Shown here: piece after piece, positions 52,901 to 59,972 of the stretch | How positions within the stretch are numbered: the stretch's first letter is position 1 | How the letters are laid out: the number at the start of each line of letters is the position of its first letter | NCBI GenBank assembly: GCA_030652345.1 | Contig: JAUSAU010000047.1 | Location: 6,293-70,292 of the forward strand | From: Coriobacteriia bacterium | Lineage (GTDB): Bacteria > Actinomycetota > Coriobacteriia > Anaerosomatales > PALSA-660 | DNA: 64,000 bases | Direction of reading: 5' to 3' | Program-made: the position numbers and the translations under genes | Notes under the pieces: generated by a model | Told to the model about the DNA's origin: nothing | Database searches by the model: none | The model's input: only the letters and a program-made list of their open reading frames with translations

Positions 52901-53473
52901 ATGAAGCGATCGTTCGTCATGCTCGCTCTTGCGACGATGCTGCTGGCCGGCGCTGCGCCGGCGTTCGCCGCGGATGCGATCCCGAAGAACGACCCGACGA
53001 GCGCCGGCCTCGTCGAGGCGCCGAAGAAATACGACAAGACACGCGTCACGTTCACCGGCGAGGCGATCGGTGAGGTGATGATCCGCGGCGACTACGCGTG
53101 GATACACCTGAACGACGATGCCTACATGGTGAAGAACGTCGAGGAAGGAGCCGCGCTCGGCGGCTACAACTCCGGCATGGCCATCTGGATCCCTGCCAGA
53201 CTGACCAAGGCCATCGACACGTACGGCGACTACAAGCACGAGGGGTCGATCGTCACCGTCTCGGGCACGTTCAACGCCGCGTGCAAAGAGCACGGCGGAG
53301 ACATGGACATCCACGCCGACACGCTGGCGCTTGCGGTCGAGGGGCGCCACGCTGCCGATCCCGTCCAGCCGTGGAAGGCGATGGTGGCCGCAGGTGTCGC
53401 CCTGATCGCGGCGGGGCTCTGGTACCTCGAGCGCCTTACGCGCAACCGCGTGCGGCCGCACCGGGGGGTCTAG
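52901..53473 (+). CDS. Exported OB-fold-like protein with C-terminal membrane anchor
   Basis: 190 residues from the ATG at 52901 (AAGGG 9 nt upstream). A clear signal peptide (about 1-24, ending AFAAD). The middle domain (about 40-145) has the strand pattern of an OB fold (KTRVTFTGEAIGEVMIRGDYA, SIVTVSGTF). A C-terminal membrane segment (about 160-178) and basic tail follow. It is last in the trk unit, overlapping trkH only in the GTGA upstream. It could sense or stabilise the K+ channel outside the cell; inferred from context. Confidence 0.75.
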   Translation: MKRSFVMLALATMLLAGAAPAFAADAIPKNDPTSAGLVEAPKKYDKTRVTFTGEAIGEVMIRGDYAWIHLNDDAYMVKNVEEGAALGGYNSGMAIWIPARLTKAIDTYGDYKHEGSIVTVSGTFNAACKEHGGDMDIHADTLALAVEGRHAADPVQPWKAMVAAGVALIAAGLWYLERLTRNRVRPHRGV

Positions 53474-53492
53474 CGGGGCAGCTCCGGGAGGT

Positions 53493-53522
53493 TTGCCGCG
53501 CGCCGCTCCGAATGCGTACAAT
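53493..53522 (+). promoter_or_regulatory. tRNA-Gly promoter
   Basis: TTGCCG (53493-53498), 18-nt spacer, TACAAT (53517-53522), 36 nt before the tRNA. A small GC hairpin lies in the 5' leader. Confidence 0.6.
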
Positions 53523-53558
53523 GACCGACGCCGCCGCGCTTCGTCGGCGGCACGGTAC

Positions 53559-53633
53559 GCGGGTGTAGTTCAATGGTAGAGCGTCAGCTTCCCAAGCTGG
53601 ATGTTGCGGGTTCGAGTCCCGTCACCCGCTCCA
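53559..53633 (+). tRNA. tRNA-Gly (anticodon CCC)
   Basis: 75 nt with encoded CCA. Acceptor GCGGGTG pairs with CACCCGC, then T and CCA. D-loop AGTTCAATGGTAGAGC, anticodon stem-loop CAGCTTCCCAAGCTG with CCC at 34-36, and a T-arm with GGTTCGAGTCC. All arms pair. Confidence 0.97.
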
Positions 53634-53643
53634 CGTGAGTCTC

Positions 53644-53672
53644 CGAAAGCCGCTTCTCGTAGGCGGTTTTCG
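53644..53672 (+). terminator. Terminator after tRNA-Gly
   Basis: 10-bp stem (53644-53653 with 53663-53672, one G-T wobble) with a TTTT stretch in the right arm, 10 nt after the tRNA. Confidence 0.6.
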
Positions 53673-53753
53673 CGTATTCCGGTCTCCCGGACACCGCCGA
53701 AAGGCAGGAATCCGGCCTCCCGTGTCGAATACACGGGACAACAAGGAACCGCG

Positions 53754-53801
53754 CGACCGCCCCTCCCTCCCTGGCGCGCACGTCGGAGGAAGGGGCGGTC
53801 G
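53754..53801 (+). promoter_or_regulatory. SD-sequestering hairpin in the M23 peptidase leader
   Basis: A 17-nt inverted repeat (53754-53770 with 53785-53801, 16 pairs and one C-A mismatch, 14-nt loop). Its right arm contains both possible Shine-Dalgarno sequences (GGAGG 53785-53789 and AAGGGG 53790-53795) and ends one base before the ATG at 53803. Two more small hairpins lie upstream: GCC-GAAA-GGC around 53698 and CCCGTGT/ACACGGG at 53719-53737. This looks like a translation switch. Confidence 0.65.
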
Positions 53802-53802
53802 T

Positions 53803-54753
53803 ATGTCGTCTCGGGGTTGGGCCGCGTCTTTCGCGGCGGGCTGGTGCCTGGTGGCCTTTGCGCTCGCACCCACGCTTGCACGTGCGGCCGGGGCATGGCC
53901 GTGGCCGGCTGGTTCGATGGTGTCGCTCGGCTACGGCGCCGCCTACACCGCTCAGGATGGACGTCTCTGTTCGCACGGTGGCATCGACATCCCTGTCGCC
54001 GCCGGAGAATCGGTCCGGGCCGCAGCGTCGGGGCGCGTCTCGTTCGCCGGGCTGGTGCCCGCGGGCCGAGGCAGGCGCGTGTTCGCGGTGACCGTACTGA
54101 CGGGCGACGGCCTGCGCGTGACGTACATGCCCATCGAGCGGGTGGCGGTGCGGAGCGGTGAGACGGTCGTTGCGGGCGGGGAACTGGGTGTCGTCGCGAG
54201 CGAGGGCGACGCCTCCAGCCCGGGCACGCATCTGCATTTCGGCGTTCGACGCGGCGAGCGCGCGATCGATCCGATGTCGCTGCTGGCACAGTCCGGCGCC
54301 GCTCCTGTCGCGCAGGTCGTGACCCCGCGAGACGCCGGATCCGTTCGGGGGCCCGGCCTGCCGGTGCGAGTCGTTCCGAGCCGCGCGCCCGCGCGCGGGG
54401 CCCCTGCCGTGACCCGAACGCCCGTACGCGGGACGGCGCGTGCCACTGTGCCTGCAGGCACGGCCAGTCCTTCAGTCGTCCAATCCGTGCGAGCCGCTGC
54501 CGCATCGGCGCGGCATGCCCTCTCGATCCGCCCTCCCGAGCCGTTGCCGCCGGCGGCATCCTCGCCGGAGCTGCAGGTCGTTCGTATCGTCGCCGACGCC
54601 GTGAGCGCGCGGAATGCGGTGGCGGGCGTGATCGTGCGGGTGCTCGTCGCGGCGCTCGGCTTCCTGTGTCTGCGTCCGGTCCTGCGTTCGGTCACGACCC
54701 GACCGCTCGATACGGTTCCCGTTCCTGTCGCCGCACCGCGTACACGCGCGTGA
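53803..54753 (+). CDS. Exported M23-family peptidase (LytM domain)
   Basis: 316 residues from the ATG at 53803. Signal peptide (about 1-30). LytM/M23 zinc endopeptidase domain at about 35-165 with CSHGGIDIPV (HxxxD) and THLHFGV (HxH), so catalytic residues are complete. A Pro/Arg/Ala/Val-rich linker follows, and one membrane segment near the C-terminus (about 270-292, AVAGVIVRVLVAALGFLCL). It probably cuts peptide crosslinks in cell wall. Its ribosome-binding site is within a stable hairpin. Confidence 0.88.
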   Translation: MSSRGWAASFAAGWCLVAFALAPTLARAAGAWPWPAGSMVSLGYGAAYTAQDGRLCSHGGIDIPVAAGESVRAAASGRVSFAGLVPAGRGRRVFAVTVLTGDGLRVTYMPIERVAVRSGETVVAGGELGVVASEGDASSPGTHLHFGVRRGERAIDPMSLLAQSGAAPVAQVVTPRDAGSVRGPGLPVRVVPSRAPARGAPAVTRTPVRGTARATVPAGTASPSVVQSVRAAAASARHALSIRPPEPLPPAASSPELQVVRIVADAVSARNAVAGVIVRVLVAALGFLCLRPVLRSVTTRPLDTVPVPVAAPRTRA

Positions 54754-54806
54754 AGGAGTTGATCGAGGATGTGCCGGAGTGTCGAAACCGCGGAGTCGGA
54801 GTGCTG

Positions 54807-54835
54807 TTGTGGAGCATGCGGCGCGGTGCTACACT
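54807..54835 (+). promoter_or_regulatory. rpsF operon promoter
   Basis: TTGTGG (54807-54812), 17-nt spacer, TACACT (54830-54835), 75 nt before the rpsF GTG. Confidence 0.55.
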
Positions 54836-54909
54836 GCGGAGGCTCATTTCCTGCCCCGGGCCGCTGCCTTCACAGTCCCGGGGCCACATTGTCCAGGGGA
54901 GGTGAACAA

Positions 54910-55203
54910 GTGAAGGCTTACGAACTCATGCTTTTGACCGACCCCTCGCTCGACGAGGAGGCTCTCGCGGCCGTCGTTGCCAAGGCTGCGGGCATCATCA
55001 CCGCCGACGGCGGTACCGTGGATTCCTCCGACGACTGGGGCAAGCGCCGCCTCGCCTATGAGGTGAAGGGCTTCGCCGACGGTAGCTACACCGTCATGCA
55101 GGTCCACGCGAGCACCGATGCCGTTGCCGAGCTCGACCGCGTGCTCCACATCACGGACCCCGTGGTGCGGTTCATGATCGTCCGACGTGACGACCTGAAC
55201 TAG
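54910..55203 (+). CDS. rpsF: 30S ribosomal protein S6
   Basis: 97 residues from a GTG preceded by AGGGGAGGTG. S6 pattern KAYELMLLTDPSLDEEAL, DDWGKRRLAYEVKG and the end VVRFMIVRRDDLN. It partners S18 on the 30S platform; rpsR is two genes on. First gene of rpsF-ssb-rpsR-DUF2232, as in Firmicutes and many Actinobacteria. Confidence 0.96.
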   Translation: MKAYELMLLTDPSLDEEALAAVVAKAAGIITADGGTVDSSDDWGKRRLAYEVKGFADGSYTVMQVHASTDAVAELDRVLHITDPVVRFMIVRRDDLN

Positions 55204-55261
55204 CGCTACGACCGGGGCCGGATGCCCCGGAGAGACCACGCACGAGAGCAGGTGTGATCGG

Positions 55262-55693
55262 ATGAGCATCAACAGGGTCGTCCTCACGGGCAACCTCACA
55301 CGGGACGCGGAACTCAAGCAGACGTCCGGCGGCATGGCGATCGTCAATTGCCGCCTCGCCGTCAACGACCGCCGCAAGAATCCGCAGTCCGGCCAGTGGG
55401 AGGATCGCCCCAACTACATCGACGTCGTGATCTTCGGATCCCGCGGTGAAGCGCTGTCGCGCTTCCTGTCCAAGGGCAAGCAGATCGCCGTCGAGGGCAA
55501 GCTCCGCTGGAGCGAATGGGAGTCCCAGGCCGGGGAGAAGCGCAGCAAGGTCGAGGTCGTCGCCGACGATATCGAGCTGCTCGGCGGCCGCGGTGACGCG
55601 CCTGCAGGCGCTGCACGCTCCGCCTCCGTCCCGGCTGCTGACCTCGGTGACGCCCCCGTGGACGGACCGGACAGCGAGGACATCCCCTTCTAG
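55262..55693 (+). CDS. ssb: Single-stranded DNA-binding protein
   Basis: 143 residues. OB-fold at about 1-105 (INRVVLTGNLTRDAELKQT, ALSRFLSKGKQIAVEGKLRW). A short linker follows, and the acidic C-terminal tip DGPDSEDIPF that recruits repair proteins. Shorter linker than in mycobacteria. Located between rpsF and rpsR. Confidence 0.96.
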   Translation: MSINRVVLTGNLTRDAELKQTSGGMAIVNCRLAVNDRRKNPQSGQWEDRPNYIDVVIFGSRGEALSRFLSKGKQIAVEGKLRWSEWESQAGEKRSKVEVVADDIELLGGRGDAPAGAARSASVPAADLGDAPVDGPDSEDIPF

Positions 55694-55814
55694 GGAACCA
55701 CGAACCACACTCGCAGAAGCGGCGGTACCCTCCCGCCGCTTCGAGAGTGACCATTGATACACCTCGATCTCCACTCGATAGCGAGCGAGACGAGGGAAGG
55801 AGGATAGGAAGCAT

Positions 55815-56081
55815 ATGAGCGAATATGGTCGCAAGCCCAAGCGCAAGTACTGCCAGTTCTGCAAGGATCACTCGACCTACATCGACTACAAGGACGCCCA
55901 GGGCCTCCGTAAGTTCATGACCGACCGTGGCAAGATCAAGCCGCGTCGCGTCACGGGTAACTGCGCGCAGCACCAGCACGCCATGTCGATCGCGATCAAG
56001 CGCGCCCGCGAGATGGCACTGCTGCCTTACGTCATCCCGGTCATCAGCACCAAGGTCGAAGGACGGGGTCGTAGAGGCTGA
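55815..56081 (+). CDS. rpsR: 30S ribosomal protein S18
   Basis: 88 residues. S18 pattern with [26 protein letters not shown] and [21 protein letters not shown]. The CxxC plus Cys/His set is the zinc-binding form. The DUF2232 gene starts 1 nt after its stop. Confidence 0.96.
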   Translation: MSEYGRKPKRKYCQFCKDHSTYIDYKDAQGLRKFMTDRGKIKPRRVTGNCAQHQHAMSIAIKRAREMALLPYVIPVISTKVEGRGRRG

Positions 56082-56082
56082 C

Positions 56083-57072
56083 GTGAGTCTCACTGCCGCC
56101 GACATACGGGACATGGTCCTCGGGAGCCTCGCCGCGTTCGCGGCGGCTTTCGTCATGCCCACCATGCCGTTCGTGGGGATGCCACTCGCAGCCCTCGCGT
56201 TGGGCTGGTTGTCGTTCCGGTTCGGTTCCGCATGGGGTGTCGCATCGGCCATCATCGCCACCGTCGCGGTGACGGCGTTGGCCGCGACGTTGGCTCCGGT
56301 CTCGATCGGGTCAGCCCTGTTCGTGGCGGTCGCACTTCTGGCGGCCGGTCCCGGAGCCGCGTGGGCACTGCGTCGCTGGGAGGCCACGAGCGTCATCGCT
56401 GCGGTCACCCTCGTGCTGTTCGCCGCGCTCCTGACGGCGAGCGTCCTGGAGGCCTCGGCGCTGCACACCACGGTGGCTGCGCAGTCGGCCAAGGAGGCGA
56501 AGCTGGTCTTCGACGCGTTCATGTCGAGCTCCCAGCGCTCAGCCCCCGACGCCGCGCTGCGCGCGAACGCCGCGACGATCGTCACCCAGATAGCCCTGCT
56601 GTGGCCCTCCGGTCTCTTCGTCACGGTGGCGTTCGCGGCGGCCCTCGCCGTGCCGATCGTGTCGTGGCAGGGGCGTCGTGCCGGGCAGGAGGTCTCTGCG
56701 CTGCCCGCGCTGGCCGATCTCGACCTGAGTTTCCATCTCGTCTGGTTCGCGATCGCGGGGCTCGCCCTGGTGGCGGCCGCCGTCTTCCTGAATCAGTCGA
56801 CGGGGCCGCTCTGGGCTCTCGGCATGAACCTGCTCGTGGCCGCACGGCCGGCGCTGTTCGTACAGGGACTCGCGGTGTTCGCTGCGCTCTATCGCCGTCT
56901 CGGCGTCGGGCGACTCGGCCGCGGTCTGGGATTCGTCGTTCTCGGTCTGTCCGAGCTCGCCATCCCTTCAGTGTCGGTCGCGGGTCTGGTCGATCTGTTC
57001 TTCAACCTGCGGAAGCGACCGCGGGATGGGTCGGGGATCATTGCCGACCCGGTAGGTCCCGCGGAGGTCTAG
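56083..57072 (+). CDS. DUF2232 (YybS-like) membrane protein
   Basis: 329 residues from a GTG at 56083. About eight membrane segments. DUF2232 proteins sit between rpsR and rplI in many Gram-positive bacteria (B. subtilis yybS), and this gene is in that place. The C-terminal segment is FNLRKRPR-rich. The usual next gene, the c-di-AMP phosphodiesterase gdpP, is missing here. Confidence 0.8.
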   Translation: MSLTAADIRDMVLGSLAAFAAAFVMPTMPFVGMPLAALALGWLSFRFGSAWGVASAIIATVAVTALAATLAPVSIGSALFVAVALLAAGPGAAWALRRWEATSVIAAVTLVLFAALLTASVLEASALHTTVAAQSAKEAKLVFDAFMSSSQRSAPDAALRANAATIVTQIALLWPSGLFVTVAFAAALAVPIVSWQGRRAGQEVSALPALADLDLSFHLVWFAIAGLALVAAAVFLNQSTGPLWALGMNLLVAARPALFVQGLAVFAALYRRLGVGRLGRGLGFVVLGLSELAIPSVSVAGLVDLFFNLRKRPRDGSGIIADPVGPAEV

Positions 57073-57121
57073 GACCCGTCCGGCCGGCGTAGCCGACCGT
57101 TCGGCGACAGGGCCGCAAGTC

Positions 57122-57172
57122 CGTGGATAGTGTGGAAACCGCAGGAGCGCTCCATGGCGTGCCTGTGGATAA
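57122..57172 (-). other. DnaA-box cluster upstream of rplI-dnaB
   Basis: A perfect TTATCCACA box on the minus strand at 57164-57172, a GTTTCCACA box at 57131-57139 and a weaker CTATCCACG at 57122-57130, all the same orientation, within 51 nt. It is about 49 kb from oriC. It lies 25 nt before the predicted rplI -35 element. Confidence 0.7.
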
Positions 57173-57196
57173 GAGGACGAGGGCGTTGCCGGCGGC

Positions 57197-57226
57197 TTGA
57201 GCCGTCCGGGCGTCTGGTCCTAGAGT
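57197..57226 (+). promoter_or_regulatory. rplI promoter
   Basis: TTGAGC (57197-57202), 18-nt spacer, TAGAGT (57221-57226), 65 nt before the rplI ATG; a GCACCC-GGGTGC palindrome lies in the leader. Confidence 0.6.
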
Positions 57227-57290
57227 GAAGGACGCTCACGCCCGCACCGTGCACCCGGGTGCGTAGCTGAGACAGAAGAAGGAGTCGTAC

Positions 57291-57920
57291 ATGAAGGTCA
57301 TTCTCACCGCAGAGGTGAAGGGCAAGGGCCACGAGGGAGACGTCGTCGACGTCGCCCGGGGCTACGCCGTGAACTACCTGCTCCCGCGCAAGATGGCGAT
57401 CCAGGCCACGCCGGGCAACCTGAAGCAGCTCGAGGCGCGCATGGCCAACATCTCGAAGCGCAACGAGTCCCGTCGCGGCGAGGCCGAGGGCGTCGCCGCC
57501 TCGATCAACGGCAAGAAGATCGTCATCGAGGCGAAGTCCGGTGACGCCGGCAAGCTGTTCGGCTCGGTCACGACGCTCATGGTCGAGCAGGCCATCGCAG
57601 CGCAGCTCGACGCCGACGTCGATCACAAGCGTATGGATCTGAGCCGCCCCATCAAGGAGATCGGCGAGTACAACGTCGTCGTCAGCGTGTACGGCGACGT
57701 CAAGGCCGAGCTCATCGTCAAGGTCGTCCCCGAGGGCGGCGCCGCCGCCCTTGCCGCCGCTGAGGCCGCTGCAGCCGAAGCCGCCGAGGTCCGCGCTGCC
57801 GCCGCTGCCGCAGAGGCTGCCGCTGCCGCCGCCGCCGCTGAGGCCGCCGCGGCCGAAGGTGACGACGCGGCTGAGGCCGACGATGACGCTGAGACCGACG
57901 ACGCTGAGAGCGCCGAGTAG
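57291..57920 (+). CDS. rplI: 50S ribosomal protein L9 with long Ala/Asp/Glu C-terminal tail
   Basis: 209 residues; a normal L9 is about 150. The N-domain MKVILTAEVKGKGHEGDVVD and VARGYAVNYLLPRKMA are standard, then the long connecting helix and C-domain (KLFGSVTTLMVEQAI, GEYNVVVSVYGDVKAELIVKVV) end near 149. The extra 60 residues are almost only Ala, Glu and Asp (residues 150-209), helical then acidic. The gene precedes dnaB. Confidence 0.95.
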   Translation: MKVILTAEVKGKGHEGDVVDVARGYAVNYLLPRKMAIQATPGNLKQLEARMANISKRNESRRGEAEGVAASINGKKIVIEAKSGDAGKLFGSVTTLMVEQAIAAQLDADVDHKRMDLSRPIKEIGEYNVVVSVYGDVKAELIVKVVPEGGAAALAAAEAAAAEAAEVRAAAAAAEAAAAAAAAEAAAAEGDDAAEADDDAETDDAESAE

Positions 57921-58018
57921 TACAACGCCGATGTCGGGCGGTGCGCGGCCGCGTGATCGTGAAGCGCGGCGCGCCCGCACGGCCGGTGTGAGCATCTGAC
58001 GGAGAGGACGAGGACGCG

Positions 58019-59464
58019 GTGGCGGACGACAGCGTACGCAGAAGCTCTTCCGGTCCCGCATACGGCGCCGATCGCGTGCCGCCCCACAACCTCGATGCCG
58101 AGAAGTCCCTGCTCGGAGCGATGCTGCTGAGCACCGACGCGACCGCGACCGGACTCGAGAAGATCCGCGACGAGGACTTCTACCGCCCCGCGCATCAGCG
58201 GATCCATCTCGCCATCGGACACCTCTTCAGTCGCGGCGAGGCCTGCGACGTCGTCACCATCGCCGCGCGCCTCGAGGCGACCGGAGAGCTCGAGCAGGTC
58301 GGCGGCAAGGCCTACCTGCTCGATATCGTGAACACGGTTCCGCTGGCTGGCAACGTCGTGCAGTACGCGGACATCGTCAAGCGCATGTCGATGCTGCGCC
58401 GTCTCATCACCGCCGCGACGCACATCGCCGCGATCGGCTACGAGGCCCCCGACGACATCGACGAGGTCATTGAGAACGCCGAGCGGGAGATCTTCGCCGT
58501 CACGAACGAGCGCGTCGAGACCACGTTCCGTCCGATCGACGACCTGCTCGCCGAGGGCTGGAAGAAGCTCGAGGAACTCTACGAGCGCCAGGAGCACCTC
58601 ACCGGCGTGACGACCGGGTGGCCGGATCTGGACAAGGTCCTCGCAGGCCTCCACCGAGGCGACCTCATCATCGTGGCCGCGCGTCCCGCCGTGGGGAAGA
58701 CGGCGTTCGCCCTCAACCTTGCCGTGAACGCTGCCCAGGAAGGTGCGCGCGTCGGCGTCTTCTCGCTCGAGATGGCCGCCGAGCAGCTCGTCATGCGAAT
58801 CCTCGCGAGCGAATCGCGCATCGACGGTCAGAAGATGCGCACGGGACGCCTCTCCGATGCGGATTGGCCGCCCCTCATGGCGGCGCTGGGCCGACTCGAT
58901 TCGTGCGACCTGCACGTCGACGATACGCCTGCGCTCTCGATCATGGAGCTTCGCGCCAAGGCCCGCCGCATGTTCCGCGGCGGCAAGGACGGGTTGATCA
59001 TCGTCGACTACCTGCAGCTGATGCAGCCAGGCCAGCGCCGCAGCGAGAATCGCCAGGTCGAGATCGCCGAGATCTCGCGCGGACTCAAGATCCTCGCCAA
59101 GGAACTCTCGGTCCCGGTCATCGCGCTGTCACAGCTCTCCCGCGCGGTCGAGCAGCGCTCCGACAAGCGCCCGATGCTGTCGGACCTGCGCGAGTCGGGC
59201 GCGATCGAGCAGGACGCGGACGTCGTCATGTTCATCCACCGCGACACCTACAAGCGCGACGACCCGGCCGCCGAGGAGGATCGCGACAAGGGTCGCGTAC
59301 CTCCGCGCGGACTCGCGGAGATCATCATCGCTAAGCATCGCAACGGTCCGACGGATACCGTCTCGCTGATCTACCACGAGCCGTTCATGCGCTTCGTGAA
59401 CCCGCCGAGCGGGTCGCAGATGGCAGCCGCCCCAGCGCCCGTCAGAGACGAGCCGCCGCTCTAG
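58019..59464 (+). CDS. dnaB: Replicative DNA helicase DnaB
   Basis: 481 residues from a GTG. N-terminal primase-binding domain (PPHNLDAEKSLLGAMLLS, EDFYRPAHQRIH) and RecA-like C-domain with Walker A AARPAVGKTAFALN (about 221), VFSLEMAAEQLVMRIL and LIIVDYLQLMQPG. The end has SQLSRAVEQRSDKRPMLSDLRESGAIEQD. No intein. It pairs with DciA (2236-2811) as loader. Confidence 0.96.
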   Translation: MADDSVRRSSSGPAYGADRVPPHNLDAEKSLLGAMLLSTDATATGLEKIRDEDFYRPAHQRIHLAIGHLFSRGEACDVVTIAARLEATGELEQVGGKAYLLDIVNTVPLAGNVVQYADIVKRMSMLRRLITAATHIAAIGYEAPDDIDEVIENAEREIFAVTNERVETTFRPIDDLLAEGWKKLEELYERQEHLTGVTTGWPDLDKVLAGLHRGDLIIVAARPAVGKTAFALNLAVNAAQEGARVGVFSLEMAAEQLVMRILASESRIDGQKMRTGRLSDADWPPLMAALGRLDSCDLHVDDTPALSIMELRAKARRMFRGGKDGLIIVDYLQLMQPGQRRSENRQVEIAEISRGLKILAKELSVPVIALSQLSRAVEQRSDKRPMLSDLRESGAIEQDADVVMFIHRDTYKRDDPAAEEDRDKGRVPPRGLAEIIIAKHRNGPTDTVSLIYHEPFMRFVNPPSGSQMAAAPAPVRDEPPL

Positions 59465-59502
59465 ATGTCTGCGCCGGCCGTGGGTGGTCGACGCAGCACG
59501 GG

Positions 59503-59763
59503 TCAGAAGCGTTTCGAGGCGCGGCTGTACAACCGCCGGAACTCGGGGACGTTCCAGCCGACCATCGCCTTCTCGCCGACGACGATGACCGGGACGCCGT
59601 ACTGCCCCGTCGTCACGACCATCTGGCGCAGGCCGCGGCGATCCTGCGCGACGTCCACCTCGGTGAAGTCGATGCCCTTCTCGACGAAGTAGCGCTTGGC
59701 GACGCCGCACCACGGACACGCGGGGGTGGTGTAGATGGTGACGCGGTTGCTCTGCTCGGCCAT
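59503..59763 (-). CDS. Glutaredoxin-like protein (NrdH/Grx type)
   Basis: 86 residues from the ATG at 59763 (AAGGAG 7 nt upstream). Thioredoxin-fold core with the redox motif TPACPWCGVAKRYF (CPWC, about 17-20), the cis-Pro segment QYGVPVIVVGEKAMVGW and a short basic end. The longer frame adds 70 non-conserved residues and is rejected. Convergent with dnaB, 38 nt apart. Substrate unknown. Confidence 0.9.
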   Translation of the reverse strand: MAEQSNRVTIYTTPACPWCGVAKRYFVEKGIDFTEVDVAQDRRGLRQMVVTTGQYGVPVIVVGEKAMVGWNVPEFRRLYSRASKRF

Positions 59764-59972
59764 CCGGCGTCTCCTTCGCGACTCGCCGATATCCCGGTTC
59801 CTACCCTTCGCGCGTGAGTGCCGGCCCCCGCACCGGGTCGCGCGTCGTGACGCTCGCCGCGCAGTGCGCGTCCACGGGGGTTGCACTTCCGGGAGCGTAC
59901 GGTAGACTACCGCGGGCGCCAGAGCGCCACTCGGTGGATGAACGCGATGTTCGAGGCGATGAAAGGCATTCA

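Noticed and set aside
53673..53802. ydaO-type c-di-AMP riboswitch before the M23 peptidase
   Set aside because: The conserved ydaO core (for example a GGGGGA-CCCA type segment) is not found; only generic helices and the SD hairpin are seen.
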